DNA of 64,000 bases from Pseudomonas sp. FP2196 (GCF_030687715.1 NZ_CP117445.1:4019501-4083500); one strand, 5' to 3'; positions 36,557 through 46,958 are shown, counted from the first letter of the stretch. Made by a program: numbers and translations. Notes: a model not told the origin generated them from the letters alone.

Positions 36557-39500
36557 TCAACCTTTTTCGTCAATCCCCGCTTGCAGGGGCTGCCCTTCCA
36601 GGTGGCCGCTCAGGGTGACCGGGCCGACCTTCAGGTTGCCGTTTTCAAGAGAAACCGTCGGCGCGTTTTCTTCCTTTTTCTGTGGCAGATCCAGTCCGGC
36701 TTTCACGCCGTAATCGAAGTTGCTCAGGTCGGTGCTGCTGACCGTCGAGCCATTCAGATCAACCTTGCCCTCACGCGCAGAAATATGTGCACCAGTCAGT
36801 TGTGTGGCGCCGCCGACATTGAGATTTACTCCTTGGCTACCGCTGATCCCGGAGGCCTCAGCAACGCTGTCCTTGTGCGCGTATTCGCCCTGCGCTTTCA
36901 GACTTGGCTTGTAGTCGGTACCGGCGAGTTTTTCCTTGTCGCTGGGTGGATTCTTTTTCGCGGTCAGGCCCAGATCGACATCGACCTTGGCGTGGGTCTG
37001 CGAGTCCTGACGGCTTTCGACGGTCAGGTCTCCCGCAACGTTGCCGCTGACGTTTTGCGCATCGATCCGCGCACCCGAAAGCTGCGCATCGCCCGCGCTG
37101 TTGAGCACCACCCTGTCGGCCTTGATCAGGCTGTTCTGCTGCGTGGTGCCTTGCAAGTAATCCACGCCGACCTTGGCCCCGGCATTGAAGCCGTGATCGC
37201 TGCTGGCCTTCTCTTCGGCTGCTGTCGGTTTTTTGCTGCTCAGGTTACCGCCAGCATTCAGCGCCACATTCCAGTTGTTACGGCTGTCGGTGGATTGCGC
37301 CGACTCCTGCACATAACCGCCCTTCTGCGCATCGATGCTGACGTTTGGCGCGGTGACTTGAGTGCCTTGCAAATGAACCGCATCACCGCTCAGGGCGATA
37401 CCGCTCTGGCTGTTGAGTTGGCCACCGGTCAGGGTCTGCGAGTGCTCGTTGACCTGACCAATGTTGAAGTTGCCGCTCAGATTACCGCCCTGATCACGGC
37501 TCTTCTCGCTGCTGGTTTTGCTGCCGCCGCCCTTCAAGCCACCGCCGAGATTGCTGCCGGTGGCGGTGTGAGTGTCAGTGGCTGCTTGCAGATCGAGTTT
37601 GCCGTCGGCGTGCAGATCGATGGCGCCCGCGCTGTCGATTTTCGTGCCTTGCTGAACCTGATCGCCCCCGCTGCTCAGTTGCACGCCGTTGCCGCTGATG
37701 CTCGCCACATGGGCCTGTGTGTCAGTGGTCTGCTTGCCGCTGTGATCGAGCTGGAACCCGGCGCCGAGGTCAACGTTGGTGCCATCGGTGCCTGGCAAGG
37801 TGCCGACCGTCAGCGAGCCATTGCCGCGCAGGCTGGTGTTGCTGCTGCTCTGGCGGTCGGTGGCCTGATGCAGCGCCAGGTCGCCGCCGGTCTTGATGCT
37901 CACGTTGCCCTGCCCGCCGTCGAAACGGCTGCCTTCGAACTGGGCATCGCCTGCGGTTTTGATGTTCACACCCTGGCTACCGGCATAACCGCCGACCACG
38001 GCGGTTATGCCGTCCTTGCTCGATTGGCTGCTGCCGCCCGCGCCGCTGCCGGCGACATTCACGTCCTCACCGGTTTTGGTGTAGACGCGCACATCAACCT
38101 TGGCATCTACCGCGTTATCAGTACTGCTGTGGGTGTTGTTCGCGGCATCGGCGACCAGTTTGTCGGCGCTGATGTTCACTTTGCCGGCGCCGGCGGTGTA
38201 CTGGGTGCCTTGGTCGTGCAGCGTGCCCGCGACTTTCACGTCGACGTTGCCACCGTCAAAGCGGCTGACTACAGCGTTGCTGCTTTGCTGGGTTTTATTG
38301 GCGCTGCCGTGACCGACCGCAACGTCGATACCGACATTCGGTTGACCGAGATTAGCCAGCGCATCCTTGTCCGGCACTTTGCCGTTCAACGCATCTTTGA
38401 CGACACCCGCAATCGGCCGGGCGATGTCTTTGTACTCGACGTTGGCACCGATGTCCGCCGACCAATTGCTCTCGGCGTGGGTGCTGCTATCAGTATTGCT
38501 GGCCGCGCGGTTGTCGACTTCGTTGGCCGCGATGTTCAGACCATTTCCGGCCTTCACCTGAGCACCTTCAGTGGCGAGCTTGTCGGCGTTGATTGTCAGG
38601 CCGCCGGCACTCTGCACACTGCTGGTTTGCGCCGTGGTTTTGCTCGTGGTGTCCTGCGAGGTGCTGTGGGCGAAATCGACGCCACTGCCGGCGCGGTCGA
38701 GGCCGCCGGTGTAATAAAAACCGCCGCCAGTGCTGGACGTCTCGGTGGTGGTTTTGTGGCTGTCCTGCTCGGCCAGCAACGACACGTTTTTACCGCTCAA
38801 CGTCGTGTCGCCAGCGGTGGATTTAACGTCCGAGCCCTTGACCGTCAGATCGCCGCCAGCCCTCACCTGCACGGCGCCACCGCTGAGGCTGGAACCTTGC
38901 TGGGTGACGTCGTTGCGGGTCACCGTTTGCTGCTTGTCTTCGTAATGAATCCCGGCGCGGTACTGCTCCGGCGTTTGCTCTTTCGCATAAGCGTCGAAGC
39001 CACGGGTTTCAGTGGAGTTGCTGCTTTCGTGAGTGTTCTGCGCGGAATGCACGTTCACATGCCCCGCCGCGTCCGCCGTCAGCGCGCCGTCAGCCTTGAC
39101 CGTCGAGCCAGCGACTTCAATGTCCTTGGCGCTCTTGAGCTTGAGGTTGCTGTCGGACACCAGTTCGCTGCGCACCGTGGTGCTGTCCTTGGCGTTCTGG
39201 CGCGACTCGTCTTTGCTGATGCCGAAGAACTTGCTGTCCTTGTCATGATTGTTGCTGTGCGAGGTGTCTTGGACACCGTCGATCAGCAGCGAACCTTTGT
39301 CGCTGATCACGCTCGCGTCGGTGCCGCCACGCACCTGACTGCCGCTGATACGCACGTCGTCAGCCTTGACGATCAGCTTGCCGGCCGCATTGATTTTGCT
39401 GCCCTGATGTTGGGTCTGGCCCTTGTCGGCATCGCCGGTTTTTCCAAAGAAACCACCGCCGACCAGATCGCCGGAATAACGATTGTCGCTGCTGCGATTG

Positions 39501-41023
39501 CTGCGTGTGGCGGTAGCGATTTCCACTTGTTTGCCGGCCAGTTGCAGGTCGCCCGAGCTGTCCAGTTCGGCGCCTTCGGAGCGCAACAATGCAGCGGTTT
39601 GCAGGGCGATGTTGCCAGCCTTCAACTGGGTGGTGACGCTGCGTTGCTCTTCGCTACTGGTGTTCCAATTGGCCTTCCACAGGTGCTTGCGATGGTTACC
39701 CTGATCGGTCTGGGTGTGGCTTTCGGTGGCCGCAGTCAGGCGCACATCGCCGCCGCTTTTCACATCCAGACTCTTCGCCGCTTCGACCTTGGCCGCGTTC
39801 AGTTCAGTGTCTTTGCCGGAGGACAGTTTCACGTCACGGCTGGCAACGATCTGGCTGCCGTGCTGACGCGTTTCGCTGTCGGTCTGGGTGCGATCGTAGG
39901 TTTCCCAGGTGATGCCGATGGTGCTGTTGTTCCAGTTCTCGCGTTTTTCCTGGAGCTTGCGGCTTTCGACCGTGCTCAGGGTCAGATTGCGCTTGGCATC
40001 AACCGTAACGTCACGGCCGCTGACATCGGTAGCGGCCAATGTCAGGTCCTTGCCGCTGTGCAGACCAACATCGCCCTGGCTGCTGCGGATGCCCGCGCGC
40101 GTCACGTCGAGACTGTTGGTCACGGCCTCACCGCTGACACTGAGGTCACCGGCCGAACGAATCTGCACGCCGTCACGCCCGGCCACTTGCACCGCGCCGA
40201 CGCGCACGCCGGCACCTTCAGCGGTGCTGACAATGTTGATGCGTCCGGCCTGCATAGCGCCGAACAGGCTCGCGTCGATGCGTTGATCGGTGGTGTTGCC
40301 TGCCGCGTCCACGGTTTTCACCTGGCCGCTGGCGTAATCGACCTGATTGCGGCCAACGGTGAGGTTCAGTTGATCACGGGCAGTGAGCGCGCCCTGACTG
40401 TCGATACGCGGGGCGATCAGGTTGATCGAGCCCTCGCCGTTACGCAGGCCGCCGCTCTGAATCTGCAACTGGCCGCTGGCGTCACGGGTGCTCAGGGCTT
40501 GCAGTTTGCCGTCGTTCAACTCCGGGCGACCGACAACGAGGTTGGCGTTCGGCGTGTTGATGAAACTGCCGCCATTCACCGAAATGCCGTTGGGGTTGGC
40601 CAGCACATAATCGGCGGCGCGACCGAAGATTTCCTGGGCGCCGTTGATGGCCGACGGGTTGCGGCTGATCACTTCGTTGAGGATCACGCTCGCCGCTTGT
40701 CCTTGCAGTTGCGGGTTGGCTGCCAGTTGCCCGGCGAGTTGCGATTGCCCGGCCTGCAAGGCGTTGTTCAGTACCAGCCCCTGGCGGTCGACGTTGTAGT
40801 CGAGGAACTGGTTGTGCGACAGGCCCGAACCGTTGGGCGCGACGATGTTGACGATGGGCACACCGCCCTGGGTTTGCAATTGCGCGGTACCGCCGGGGCC
40901 GGGTGCGACGACGACACCACCGGCCAGAGCGCTGGGCAGGTGCACGGCGAAGAACAGGCTGGCGATCGCCCAACGCAATTTGCCCCGTGGGGAAAGATGA
41001 AATGCAAAGGTGTGTGCTGGCAT
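36557..41023 (-). CDS. Two-partner secretion adhesin TpsA (filamentous haemagglutinin family)
   Basis: The 1488-residue protein has an extended signal peptide (to ~34, SALAGG). The TPS secretion domain (~40-165) shows NQFLDYNVDRQGLVLNN, NPNGISVNGGSFINTPN and NANLVVGRP. A long beta-helix of haemagglutinin repeats rich in GD/LT-S/A-KD follows, from ~250 to 1450. It ends in a short charged tail; no VENN motif or toxin domain is seen, so it looks like an adhesin rather than a CdiA. GGAG before ATG 41023 supports the start. The exporter gene is 112 bp upstream on the same strand. Confidence 0.9.
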   Translation of the reverse strand: MPAHTFAFHLSPRGKLRWAIASLFFAVHLPSALAGGVVVAPGPGGTAQLQTQGGVPIVNIVAPNGSGLSHNQFLDYNVDRQGLVLNNALQAGQSQLAGQLAANPQLQGQAASVILNEVISRNPSAINGAQEIFGRAADYVLANPNGISVNGGSFINTPNANLVVGRPELNDGKLQALSTRDASGQLQIQSGGLRNGEGSINLIAPRIDSQGALTARDQLNLTVGRNQVDYASGQVKTVDAAGNTTDQRIDASLFGAMQAGRINIVSTAEGAGVRVGAVQVAGRDGVQIRSAGDLSVSGEAVTNSLDVTRAGIRSSQGDVGLHSGKDLTLAATDVSGRDVTVDAKRNLTLSTVESRKLQEKRENWNNSTIGITWETYDRTQTDSETRQHGSQIVASRDVKLSSGKDTELNAAKVEAAKSLDVKSGGDVRLTAATESHTQTDQGNHRKHLWKANWNTSSEEQRSVTTQLKAGNIALQTAALLRSEGAELDSSGDLQLAGKQVEIATATRSNRSSDNRYSGDLVGGGFFGKTGDADKGQTQHQGSKINAAGKLIVKADDVRISGSQVRGGTDASVISDKGSLLIDGVQDTSHSNNHDKDSKFFGISKDESRQNAKDSTTVRSELVSDSNLKLKSAKDIEVAGSTVKADGALTADAAGHVNVHSAQNTHESSNSTETRGFDAYAKEQTPEQYRAGIHYEDKQQTVTRNDVTQQGSSLSGGAVQVRAGGDLTVKGSDVKSTAGDTTLSGKNVSLLAEQDSHKTTTETSSTGGGFYYTGGLDRAGSGVDFAHSTSQDTTSKTTAQTSSVQSAGGLTINADKLATEGAQVKAGNGLNIAANEVDNRAASNTDSSTHAESNWSADIGANVEYKDIARPIAGVVKDALNGKVPDKDALANLGQPNVGIDVAVGHGSANKTQQSSNAVVSRFDGGNVDVKVAGTLHDQGTQYTAGAGKVNISADKLVADAANNTHSSTDNAVDAKVDVRVYTKTGEDVNVAGSGAGGSSQSSKDGITAVVGGYAGSQGVNIKTAGDAQFEGSRFDGGQGNVSIKTGGDLALHQATDRQSSSNTSLRGNGSLTVGTLPGTDGTNVDLGAGFQLDHSGKQTTDTQAHVASISGNGVQLSSGGDQVQQGTKIDSAGAIDLHADGKLDLQAATDTHTATGSNLGGGLKGGGSKTSSEKSRDQGGNLSGNFNIGQVNEHSQTLTGGQLNSQSGIALSGDAVHLQGTQVTAPNVSIDAQKGGYVQESAQSTDSRNNWNVALNAGGNLSSKKPTAAEEKASSDHGFNAGAKVGVDYLQGTTQQNSLIKADRVVLNSAGDAQLSGARIDAQNVSGNVAGDLTVESRQDSQTHAKVDVDLGLTAKKNPPSDKEKLAGTDYKPSLKAQGEYAHKDSVAEASGISGSQGVNLNVGGATQLTGAHISAREGKVDLNGSTVSSTDLSNFDYGVKAGLDLPQKKEENAPTVSLENGNLKVGPVTLSGHLEGQPLQAGIDEKG

Positions 41024-41135
41024 AAAAACGTCTCCATGTGAGTACGGCATCACGTCGCGCGATTTTTCCTGGCCGTGGCTGTCGCGCTCAGATCCAACGG
41101 CTGTTTGTTCACTGCATTCTTCGTTTATGTAGCGC

Positions 41136-42863
41136 TCATATTTGTAAGCCGACCCGCATCAGCCAGGTCTGCGGCTCATGCTGCAGACCGTTGGGCGTGT
41201 TGAGGGCACGTTGGTAATCGACGTCCACTTGCAGGTTCTTCCAGCCCAGATTCAGGCCGACACTGGCGCCGCTCAGGCGTTGGCCCTGGGCGCCGTGATC
41301 GGCCTTGATCCAGCCATGGTCGAGACCGATGCGCGGGGTCATCTGCATCGGCCATTCGCTGCGCAGCGGCAGGCGCAAGGTGTTGCGCCAGATCGCGCCG
41401 CTGGCGCCGGACGCACTGCTGACCCGATAACCGCGAACCGCCGAATCATCAGTGCCGAGCAGTTGTTCGATGGCCGGCAACGGATCGGGGCTGTACTGCA
41501 AATTGAGCTGGCTCTGCCACTGCCACGCTTGCGCGCCGAACTGGCCATTGCGCCACTGGCTGAGGCCGGCGCGGTACTTGTGAAACTGCGCCTTGGGCAG
41601 GTTGTTGATCTGATGCTGCGAATCGTCATCGGCGCCAAACCAGCGCAGGCCTTGGGCGTAGTTGACGTCGAGGTTCCACACCGCGCGGTCGAGCCAGAAC
41701 AGATTGAGTCCGGCTTCGGCCACGGTCAGGGTCGGGCTCTGAATTCCCAGGCGCACGTGTTCCAGATAGCTGTCGACGTCCTTGTGCGCCAGTTGCAGGT
41801 TGGCGCTGAGCTGGCGGCTCTGGTCGCGCCACAACACGCGATCGGCGCGCAGGCTGACCTGGTCGGTGATACCCGTGCTGTGAAAAGTCGTGCTTGGCAG
41901 TTTGAACGGCGCGCGGTATTCGGCGTGGCTGGCGAACACGCTGTAGGTCCAATAACCGTAAGGGATCGCGTAATACAGGCTGGCGTTGCGACTGTAGCGG
42001 TCGCCCTGATTGAGCGTGTCGCTGGCACTGAGACTTAACAGGTCGTTGAGTTCCAGCGGGCTGTCGAGACTCAAGCTGAGCGTGTCGCGGTCGCGCCCGG
42101 TGCTGGCACTGCCAAGGTTGTCGATTCCCGCGTTCAAGGCCCAGCGTGACTGCCCGGTGGTGCGCGAACGCAGGATGATTCGTGAGGCGCCGGGCTGGCT
42201 GCCGGGGGCGATATCGGCGGTCAGGTCAACAGAACGCAAGCGGTTCAACTGATCCAGACCTTGCTCCAGGTCACGCAGATTCAGCGGCCCACCGAGCATC
42301 CCCGGAAAAGCGCCACCAAGGGAAACCGGCAGGCTCTGATCGGCCAGTTCGATGGACTCGATGTAGCCCTCGTCGACCATGACGTCGAGCGACTGCCCCG
42401 CTGCCGGAGCGCTCGCCAGATAAGGACGGCTGGCGATATAGCCCTGCTCGACGTAGATCGCGGTGATGGTCGCCAGCAGGTGATTGATCTGGCCGACGCC
42501 CATGCACGGTGCCAGCAGCGGTTTGATCCGGGCGTTGAGTTTGCTGCTGTCGATCAATGTGACGCCGCCGATGCGCGTGCCGCTCAACGGCCAGCAGCGG
42601 TCATCGGGGGTTACGGTCTGGGGAATCGCCGGAGTGACCGTTGCCGGGCCGAACGCGCCGCGCTCCAGTTGCCGCTTCCTTTGCTCAAGCTGAAGTTGTT
42701 GCAGATCGCGCTGCTGTTGTTGCTGCTGGCGCAACACTTCCTGGCCCGGGACGACAGGTTCGGCCGCCTCAAGCGAGGAGGCACAGACACTCAACACAAA
42801 GGCCGACAACAGCGGGCAACGCGTGGCAAAACGACGAAACACAGCTTGAAGCGAATACGGCAC
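41136..42863 (-). CDS. Two-partner secretion outer membrane exporter TpsB (ShlB/FhaC family)
   Basis: The 575-residue protein has a signal peptide and a Gln-rich helix (~35-60, QQQQQQRDLQQLQLEQRK) like the FhaC H1 plug. Two POTRA domains (~75-220: GGVTLIDSSKLN, YVEQGYIASRPYL; ESIELADQ) precede a 16-strand barrel with VRGYRVSS (the VRGY motif of the L6 loop) and end MRVGLQI. The start is the GTG at 42863, with AAGGAA five bases before; a TTG at 42878 is less likely. It should export the TpsA encoded downstream. Confidence 0.9.
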   Translation of the reverse strand: MPYSLQAVFRRFATRCPLLSAFVLSVCASSLEAAEPVVPGQEVLRQQQQQQRDLQQLQLEQRKRQLERGAFGPATVTPAIPQTVTPDDRCWPLSGTRIGGVTLIDSSKLNARIKPLLAPCMGVGQINHLLATITAIYVEQGYIASRPYLASAPAAGQSLDVMVDEGYIESIELADQSLPVSLGGAFPGMLGGPLNLRDLEQGLDQLNRLRSVDLTADIAPGSQPGASRIILRSRTTGQSRWALNAGIDNLGSASTGRDRDTLSLSLDSPLELNDLLSLSASDTLNQGDRYSRNASLYYAIPYGYWTYSVFASHAEYRAPFKLPSTTFHSTGITDQVSLRADRVLWRDQSRQLSANLQLAHKDVDSYLEHVRLGIQSPTLTVAEAGLNLFWLDRAVWNLDVNYAQGLRWFGADDDSQHQINNLPKAQFHKYRAGLSQWRNGQFGAQAWQWQSQLNLQYSPDPLPAIEQLLGTDDSAVRGYRVSSASGASGAIWRNTLRLPLRSEWPMQMTPRIGLDHGWIKADHGAQGQRLSGASVGLNLGWKNLQVDVDYQRALNTPNGLQHEPQTWLMRVGLQI

Positions 42864-43141
42864 GCAACTTCCTTGCAATCATCAAATGGCGTAATGCCAC
42901 CCTATCAATGATCGTGATAGTCGGAGCCCTCCTACACAAATGCAAGACGCTTCCTACAGCGCTTACATTTCTTAAACAATTGATTTGCCAGACATCAGGG
43001 TTTCCCCTAGGGCCCGTCGGGAACCCGCATATAGCGCTTGGAGGGGCAACTTACGATCGGTCGAAGATTTCAATTGCCACTAAATATTACCTGCGTCATA
43101 TTACATCCGTAATAACGACCCGTTTCCACAGGTATTTCGCC

Positions 43142-44260
43142 ATGACCAGCATGCCCACCCTCGAAGCCGACCAGGCTGTGCCGGTGAAGACCAGGCCTAC
43201 CCTGTTTAACCGCCTGTTGATCCCCAGCGCCGGTCTGATCGCGCTGGTGTTCGCCGGTTTATATGCCGCGCATTGGTGGGGCACCGGGCGTTTTCTTGAG
43301 GAAACCGACGATGCCTACATCGGTGGTGATGTCACTGTGATCGGGCCGAAAGTCGCCGGCTATATCGAAGAAGTGCTGGTCAGCGACAACCAGTCCGTGA
43401 AGGCCGGCGACGTGCTGATTCGTCTCGACGCTCGCGACTATCGCGCCAACCTGGCCAAAGCCGAAGGCGCGGTGGCGGCCGAACAGGCGCTTTTGGCCAA
43501 CCTCGACGCCATCGAGCAACTGCAACACGCGGTGATCGGTCAGGCCCGCGCCGGCATTGATGCGGCGGGTGCCGAAACCGCGCGCTCGCGGGATGACAAC
43601 GCGCGCTACAAACGTCTGGTGACCACCAATGCCGTCTCGGTGGAAAGCGCCCAGCGCGCCGACGCCACCTTCAAAACCGCCCAGGCCCTGAGTGCCCGCG
43701 CGCAAGCCGAACTGCTCGCCGCACAGCGCCAGCTCGCAGTGATCGATACCCAGAAACAGCAAGCCCGTGCCGCTCTCCAGCAGGCGCGCGCCGAACGTGA
43801 TCTGGCGCAACTCAACCTCGGCTACACCGAACTGCGCGCCCCGGTCGATGGCGTCATCGGCAACCGCCGCGCGCGGGTCGGTGCCTACGCGCAGGCCGGC
43901 TCGCAGCAACTGTCGGTCGTGCCGGCCAGCGGCTTGTGGGTCGATGCCAACTTCAAGGAAGACCAGCTTGCAAGAATGCGCCCCGGCCAACGCGTGAGCA
44001 TTCGTGCCGACGTGTTATCAGGTCAGCCATTCCACGGACGCCTCGACAGCCTCGCCCCCGCTACCGGTTCGCAATTCAGCGTACTGCCGCCGGAAAACGC
44101 CACCGGCAACTTCACCAAAATCGTCCAGCGCGTACCGGTGCGAATTCTGCTCGACCCGGCTGATGGCGTGCTCGGCCACTTGCGGCCCGGCCTGTCGGTG
44201 ACCGCTGAAGTCGACACCCGCGCGCAACCTGAAACCAGCGCTGTGGCCGTCGCGCCATGA
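43142..44260 (+). CDS. HlyD/EmrA-type membrane fusion protein
   Basis: The 372-residue protein has one N-terminal TM helix (~23-42: LIPSAGLIALVFAGLYAAHW), a lipoyl half (EETDDAYIGGDVTVIGPKVA, VLVSDNQSVKAGDVLIRLD), a long coiled coil (~95-200, Ala/Gln-rich) and a C-terminal beta domain (GLWVDANFKEDQLARMRPGQ). The pattern is that of EmrA, which bridges the inner membrane pump and the outer membrane channel. It overlaps the MFS pump gene by 4 bp (ATGA). Confidence 0.9.
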   Translation: MTSMPTLEADQAVPVKTRPTLFNRLLIPSAGLIALVFAGLYAAHWWGTGRFLEETDDAYIGGDVTVIGPKVAGYIEEVLVSDNQSVKAGDVLIRLDARDYRANLAKAEGAVAAEQALLANLDAIEQLQHAVIGQARAGIDAAGAETARSRDDNARYKRLVTTNAVSVESAQRADATFKTAQALSARAQAELLAAQRQLAVIDTQKQQARAALQQARAERDLAQLNLGYTELRAPVDGVIGNRRARVGAYAQAGSQQLSVVPASGLWVDANFKEDQLARMRPGQRVSIRADVLSGQPFHGRLDSLAPATGSQFSVLPPENATGNFTKIVQRVPVRILLDPADGVLGHLRPGLSVTAEVDTRAQPETSAVAVAP

Positions 44261-45849
44261 GCACCACCCTCGCCGCCCCGGCGCAACCGTTCAATGCGGC
44301 GGACATGCCGACCGCGACCAAAGTCTTCGCCTTCGCCACGATGTGCATCGGTATGTTCATTGCGCTGCTGGATATACAAATTGTCTCGGCGTCGTTGCGC
44401 GATATTGGCGGCGGTCTTTCCGCCGGCACCGACGAAACCGCGTGGGTGCAGACCAGTTACCTGATCGCCGAGATCATCGTGATCCCGCTGTCGGGTTGGC
44501 TGTCGCGGGTGTTTTCCACACGCTGGCTGTTCTGCGCCTCGGCGGTCGGCTTCACCCTCGCCAGCCTGCTCTGCGGCGTCGCCTGGAATATCCAGAGCAT
44601 GATTGCCTTTCGCGCGCTGCAAGGCTTTCTCGGCGGCTCGATGATTCCGCTGGTATTCACCACCGCGTTCTTTTTCTTCACCGGCAAACAACGGGTGATT
44701 GCCGCCGCAACCATCGGCGCGGTCGCTTCACTGGCGCCGACATTGGGGCCGGTGATCGGTGGCTGGATTACCGATATTTCCTCGTGGCACTGGCTGTTCT
44801 ATATCAACTTGGTACCTGGGATTTTCGTTGCCGTGGCGGTGCCGATGCTGGTGAAGATCGACCAGCCGGAACTGTCGCTGCTCAAAGGCGCGGACTATCT
44901 GAGCATGGTGTTTCTGGCGCTGTTTCTCGGCTGCCTGGAATACACCCTTGAAGAAGGCCCGCGCTGGAACTGGTTCAGCGATCAGACGATTCTGACCACC
45001 GCGTGGATCAGCGGGTTGGCGGGATTGGCCTTCATCGGCCGCACCTTGCACGTGGCCAATCCGATCGTCGATCTGCGCGCACTCAAGGATCGCAACTTCG
45101 CCCTCGGCTGCTTTTTTTCGTTCGTCACCGGGATTGGTCTGTTCGCGACGATTTACCTGACGCCGCTGTTCCTCGGCCGAGTGCGCGGTTACAGCGCGCT
45201 GGACATTGGTCTGGCGGTTTTCTCCACCGGGGTGTTCCAGATCATGGCGATTCCGCTGTATGCCTTTCTGGCCAACCGGATGGATCTGCGCTGGATCATG
45301 ATGATCGGGTTGGGTTTGTTCGCGGTGTCGATGTGGGAATTCAGCCCGATCACCCACGATTGGGGCGCCGGCGAATTGATGCTGCCGCAAGCCTTGCGCG
45401 GGATTGCCCAGCAACTGGCGGTGCCGCCGGCGGTGACGCTTACCCTTGGCGGGCTAGCGCCGGCGCGGCTCAAGCATGCGTCGGGCCTGTTCAACCTGAT
45501 GCGCAATCTGGGTGGCGCGATTGGCATTGCTGCCTGCGCGACCATTCTCAATGACCGCACTAACCTGCACTTCACACGGCTGGCGGAACATCTGAACAGC
45601 AGCAACGAGGCGATGAATCAGTGGCTGTCGCAGGTCGGCGGCAACCTCGCCACCCTGGGCCAGAGCGGCGACATCGGCGTCACCGCCAGCCTGCGTCAGC
45701 TATGGCTGCTGACCTACCGCGAGGCGCAAACGCAAACCTACGGTGACACCTTTCTGATGATCATGGCGTGCTTCGTCATCGCCACGGCGATGGTGCCCTT
45801 GATGCGCAAGGTGCAACCACCGGCCGCGCCGAGTGCCGAAGCCCATTAA
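44257..45849 (+). CDS. DHA2-family MFS drug exporter (EmrB-like)
   Basis: The 530-residue pump has about 14 helices. DHA2 signatures are present: MFIALLDIQIVSASLRDIGG near the start (motif D1), SGWLSRVFSTRWLF (motif A) and ASLAPTLGPVIGGWITD (motif C). Together with the upstream EmrA-like protein it should expel hydrophobic compounds; an outer membrane partner is not encoded here. No regulator gene is adjacent. Confidence 0.9.
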   Translation: MSTTLAAPAQPFNAADMPTATKVFAFATMCIGMFIALLDIQIVSASLRDIGGGLSAGTDETAWVQTSYLIAEIIVIPLSGWLSRVFSTRWLFCASAVGFTLASLLCGVAWNIQSMIAFRALQGFLGGSMIPLVFTTAFFFFTGKQRVIAAATIGAVASLAPTLGPVIGGWITDISSWHWLFYINLVPGIFVAVAVPMLVKIDQPELSLLKGADYLSMVFLALFLGCLEYTLEEGPRWNWFSDQTILTTAWISGLAGLAFIGRTLHVANPIVDLRALKDRNFALGCFFSFVTGIGLFATIYLTPLFLGRVRGYSALDIGLAVFSTGVFQIMAIPLYAFLANRMDLRWIMMIGLGLFAVSMWEFSPITHDWGAGELMLPQALRGIAQQLAVPPAVTLTLGGLAPARLKHASGLFNLMRNLGGAIGIAACATILNDRTNLHFTRLAEHLNSSNEAMNQWLSQVGGNLATLGQSGDIGVTASLRQLWLLTYREAQTQTYGDTFLMIMACFVIATAMVPLMRKVQPPAAPSAEAH

Positions 45850-45857
45850 AACGCTAA

Positions 45858-45963
45858 CCCTGCAGGAGCTGCGGCACGCTGCGATCTTTTGACTTTGATT
45901 GTAAAAAACAAGATCAAAAGATCGTCCGATCGCGGCCCGAGCCTTCGGCAACTCCTACAGGGG
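45858..45963. repeat. REP-like doublet, family A, altered right arm
   Basis: TGCAGGAGCTGCGGCACGCTGCGATCTTTTGA (45861 on) pairs with TCAAAAGATCG. The right arm is then broken by TCCGATCGCGGCCCGAG before resuming as CCTTCGGCAACTCCTACAGG. Confidence 0.65.
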
Positions 45964-45970
45964 TGGGTGA

Positions 45971-46411
45971 TCAGGCTTGCGGGATTTTGCGGAAGCCCAC
46001 TGCCAGACGGTTCCAGCTGTTGATGGTGTTGATTGCGACGCTCAGGTCGACCATTTCCTTGGGCGAGAACTGCGCGGCGACGACTTCGTAGTCTTCGTCC
46101 GGGGCGTGGGTCAGGCTCAATTGGGTCAGCGACTCGGTCCACAGCAGCGCCGCACGTTCGCGGTCGCTGAAGAACGGTGCTTCGCGCCATGCCGTCACGG
46201 CGAACAGGCGACGTGGAGTTTCGCCGCCCTTGATCGCATCAGCGGTGTGCATGTCGATGCAAAAGGCGCAGCCGTTGATCTGCGAGGCGCGCAGCTTGAC
46301 CAACTCGATCAGGGTCTTTTCCAGCGGCAGTTTGGAGACGGCGGTTTCCAGGGCCATCATCGCTTTCAGGGCATCTGGGGACGCGGTGTAGAAATCGATA
46401 CGTGGTTTCAT
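45971..46411 (-). CDS. AhpD-like carboxymuconolactone decarboxylase family protein
   Basis: The 146-residue helical protein carries the redox motif CAFCIDMHT (CxxC plus His, residues ~48-55) in an AhpD fold and the ELVKLRASQINGC lead that is typical of the family. Such proteins act as peroxidase-type thiol reductants or of unknown role. It has no catalytic partner nearby. The start at 46411 is usual for the family (MKPRIDFY-). Confidence 0.85.
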   Translation of the reverse strand: MKPRIDFYTASPDALKAMMALETAVSKLPLEKTLIELVKLRASQINGCAFCIDMHTADAIKGGETPRRLFAVTAWREAPFFSDRERAALLWTESLTQLSLTHAPDEDYEVVAAQFSPKEMVDLSVAINTINSWNRLAVGFRKIPQA

Positions 46412-46589
46412 GGCGGGTTACCGGGGCGAGTGAATGTGTGACTACGTTAGTCCCGGCGCGTGGTTCGACAAATAGCCAATATTCGCGAAGATCAGGAGGC
46501 CACTTGATTGACCGCTCGTCACTCGACCGGCACCAAGCGTTCGGCGCGTCAGACCAATATCAGGTAAATCCCCTTTTTGGAGACCTACC

Positions 46590-46889
46590 ATGATCACGCG
46601 CAAATTCACCTCGTTATTGCTCGCCGGCCTGCTGGCCACGGCTTCGGGCGCCAGCTTCGCGGCCAACGATGGCGCTGATGCGACCGGCACCAAATCCGGC
46701 GCCACCAGCGGCTCGACCATGCCGCCAGACAACACGCCGGGCGCGCCTTCTGGTGGTAGCGGTTCCAATGGCGCCGGTTCCGGTACCGGCACTAATGGCG
46801 GCGCCAGCGGTTCGGGCTCGGGTGCCGGTGGCGGCACCGGTTCGGCAGGTGGCGGGACTGGCGGTGCGGGCGGTGGCACGGGCGGCTGA
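46590..46889 (+). CDS. Small exported glycine/serine-rich protein
   Basis: The 99-residue protein has a signal peptide (LLLAGLLATASGASFAAND) and then a low-complexity tail in which Gly makes up more than half of the last 50 residues, with many Ser and Thr. Long Gly-rich runs fit a flexible exported polymer, but no function can be given. The repetitive base pattern (GGTGGC-type) may make it length-variable. The ATG has GGAG within ten bases. Confidence 0.6.
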   Translation: MITRKFTSLLLAGLLATASGASFAANDGADATGTKSGATSGSTMPPDNTPGAPSGGSGSNGAGSGTGTNGGASGSGSGAGGGTGSAGGGTGGAGGGTGG

Positions 46890-46958
46890 ACGAACAAGAG
46901 CCACCCTTGGTGAGAACGCTCCTTTGAGTGTTTCCACAATCCTCGCTCAATGAAAATC

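Noticed and set aside
36476..41041. 1521-codon plus-strand ORF opposite tpsA
   Set aside because: It is the shadow of a GC-biased repetitive gene. It has no family motif, while the minus strand encodes a standard TPS adhesin.
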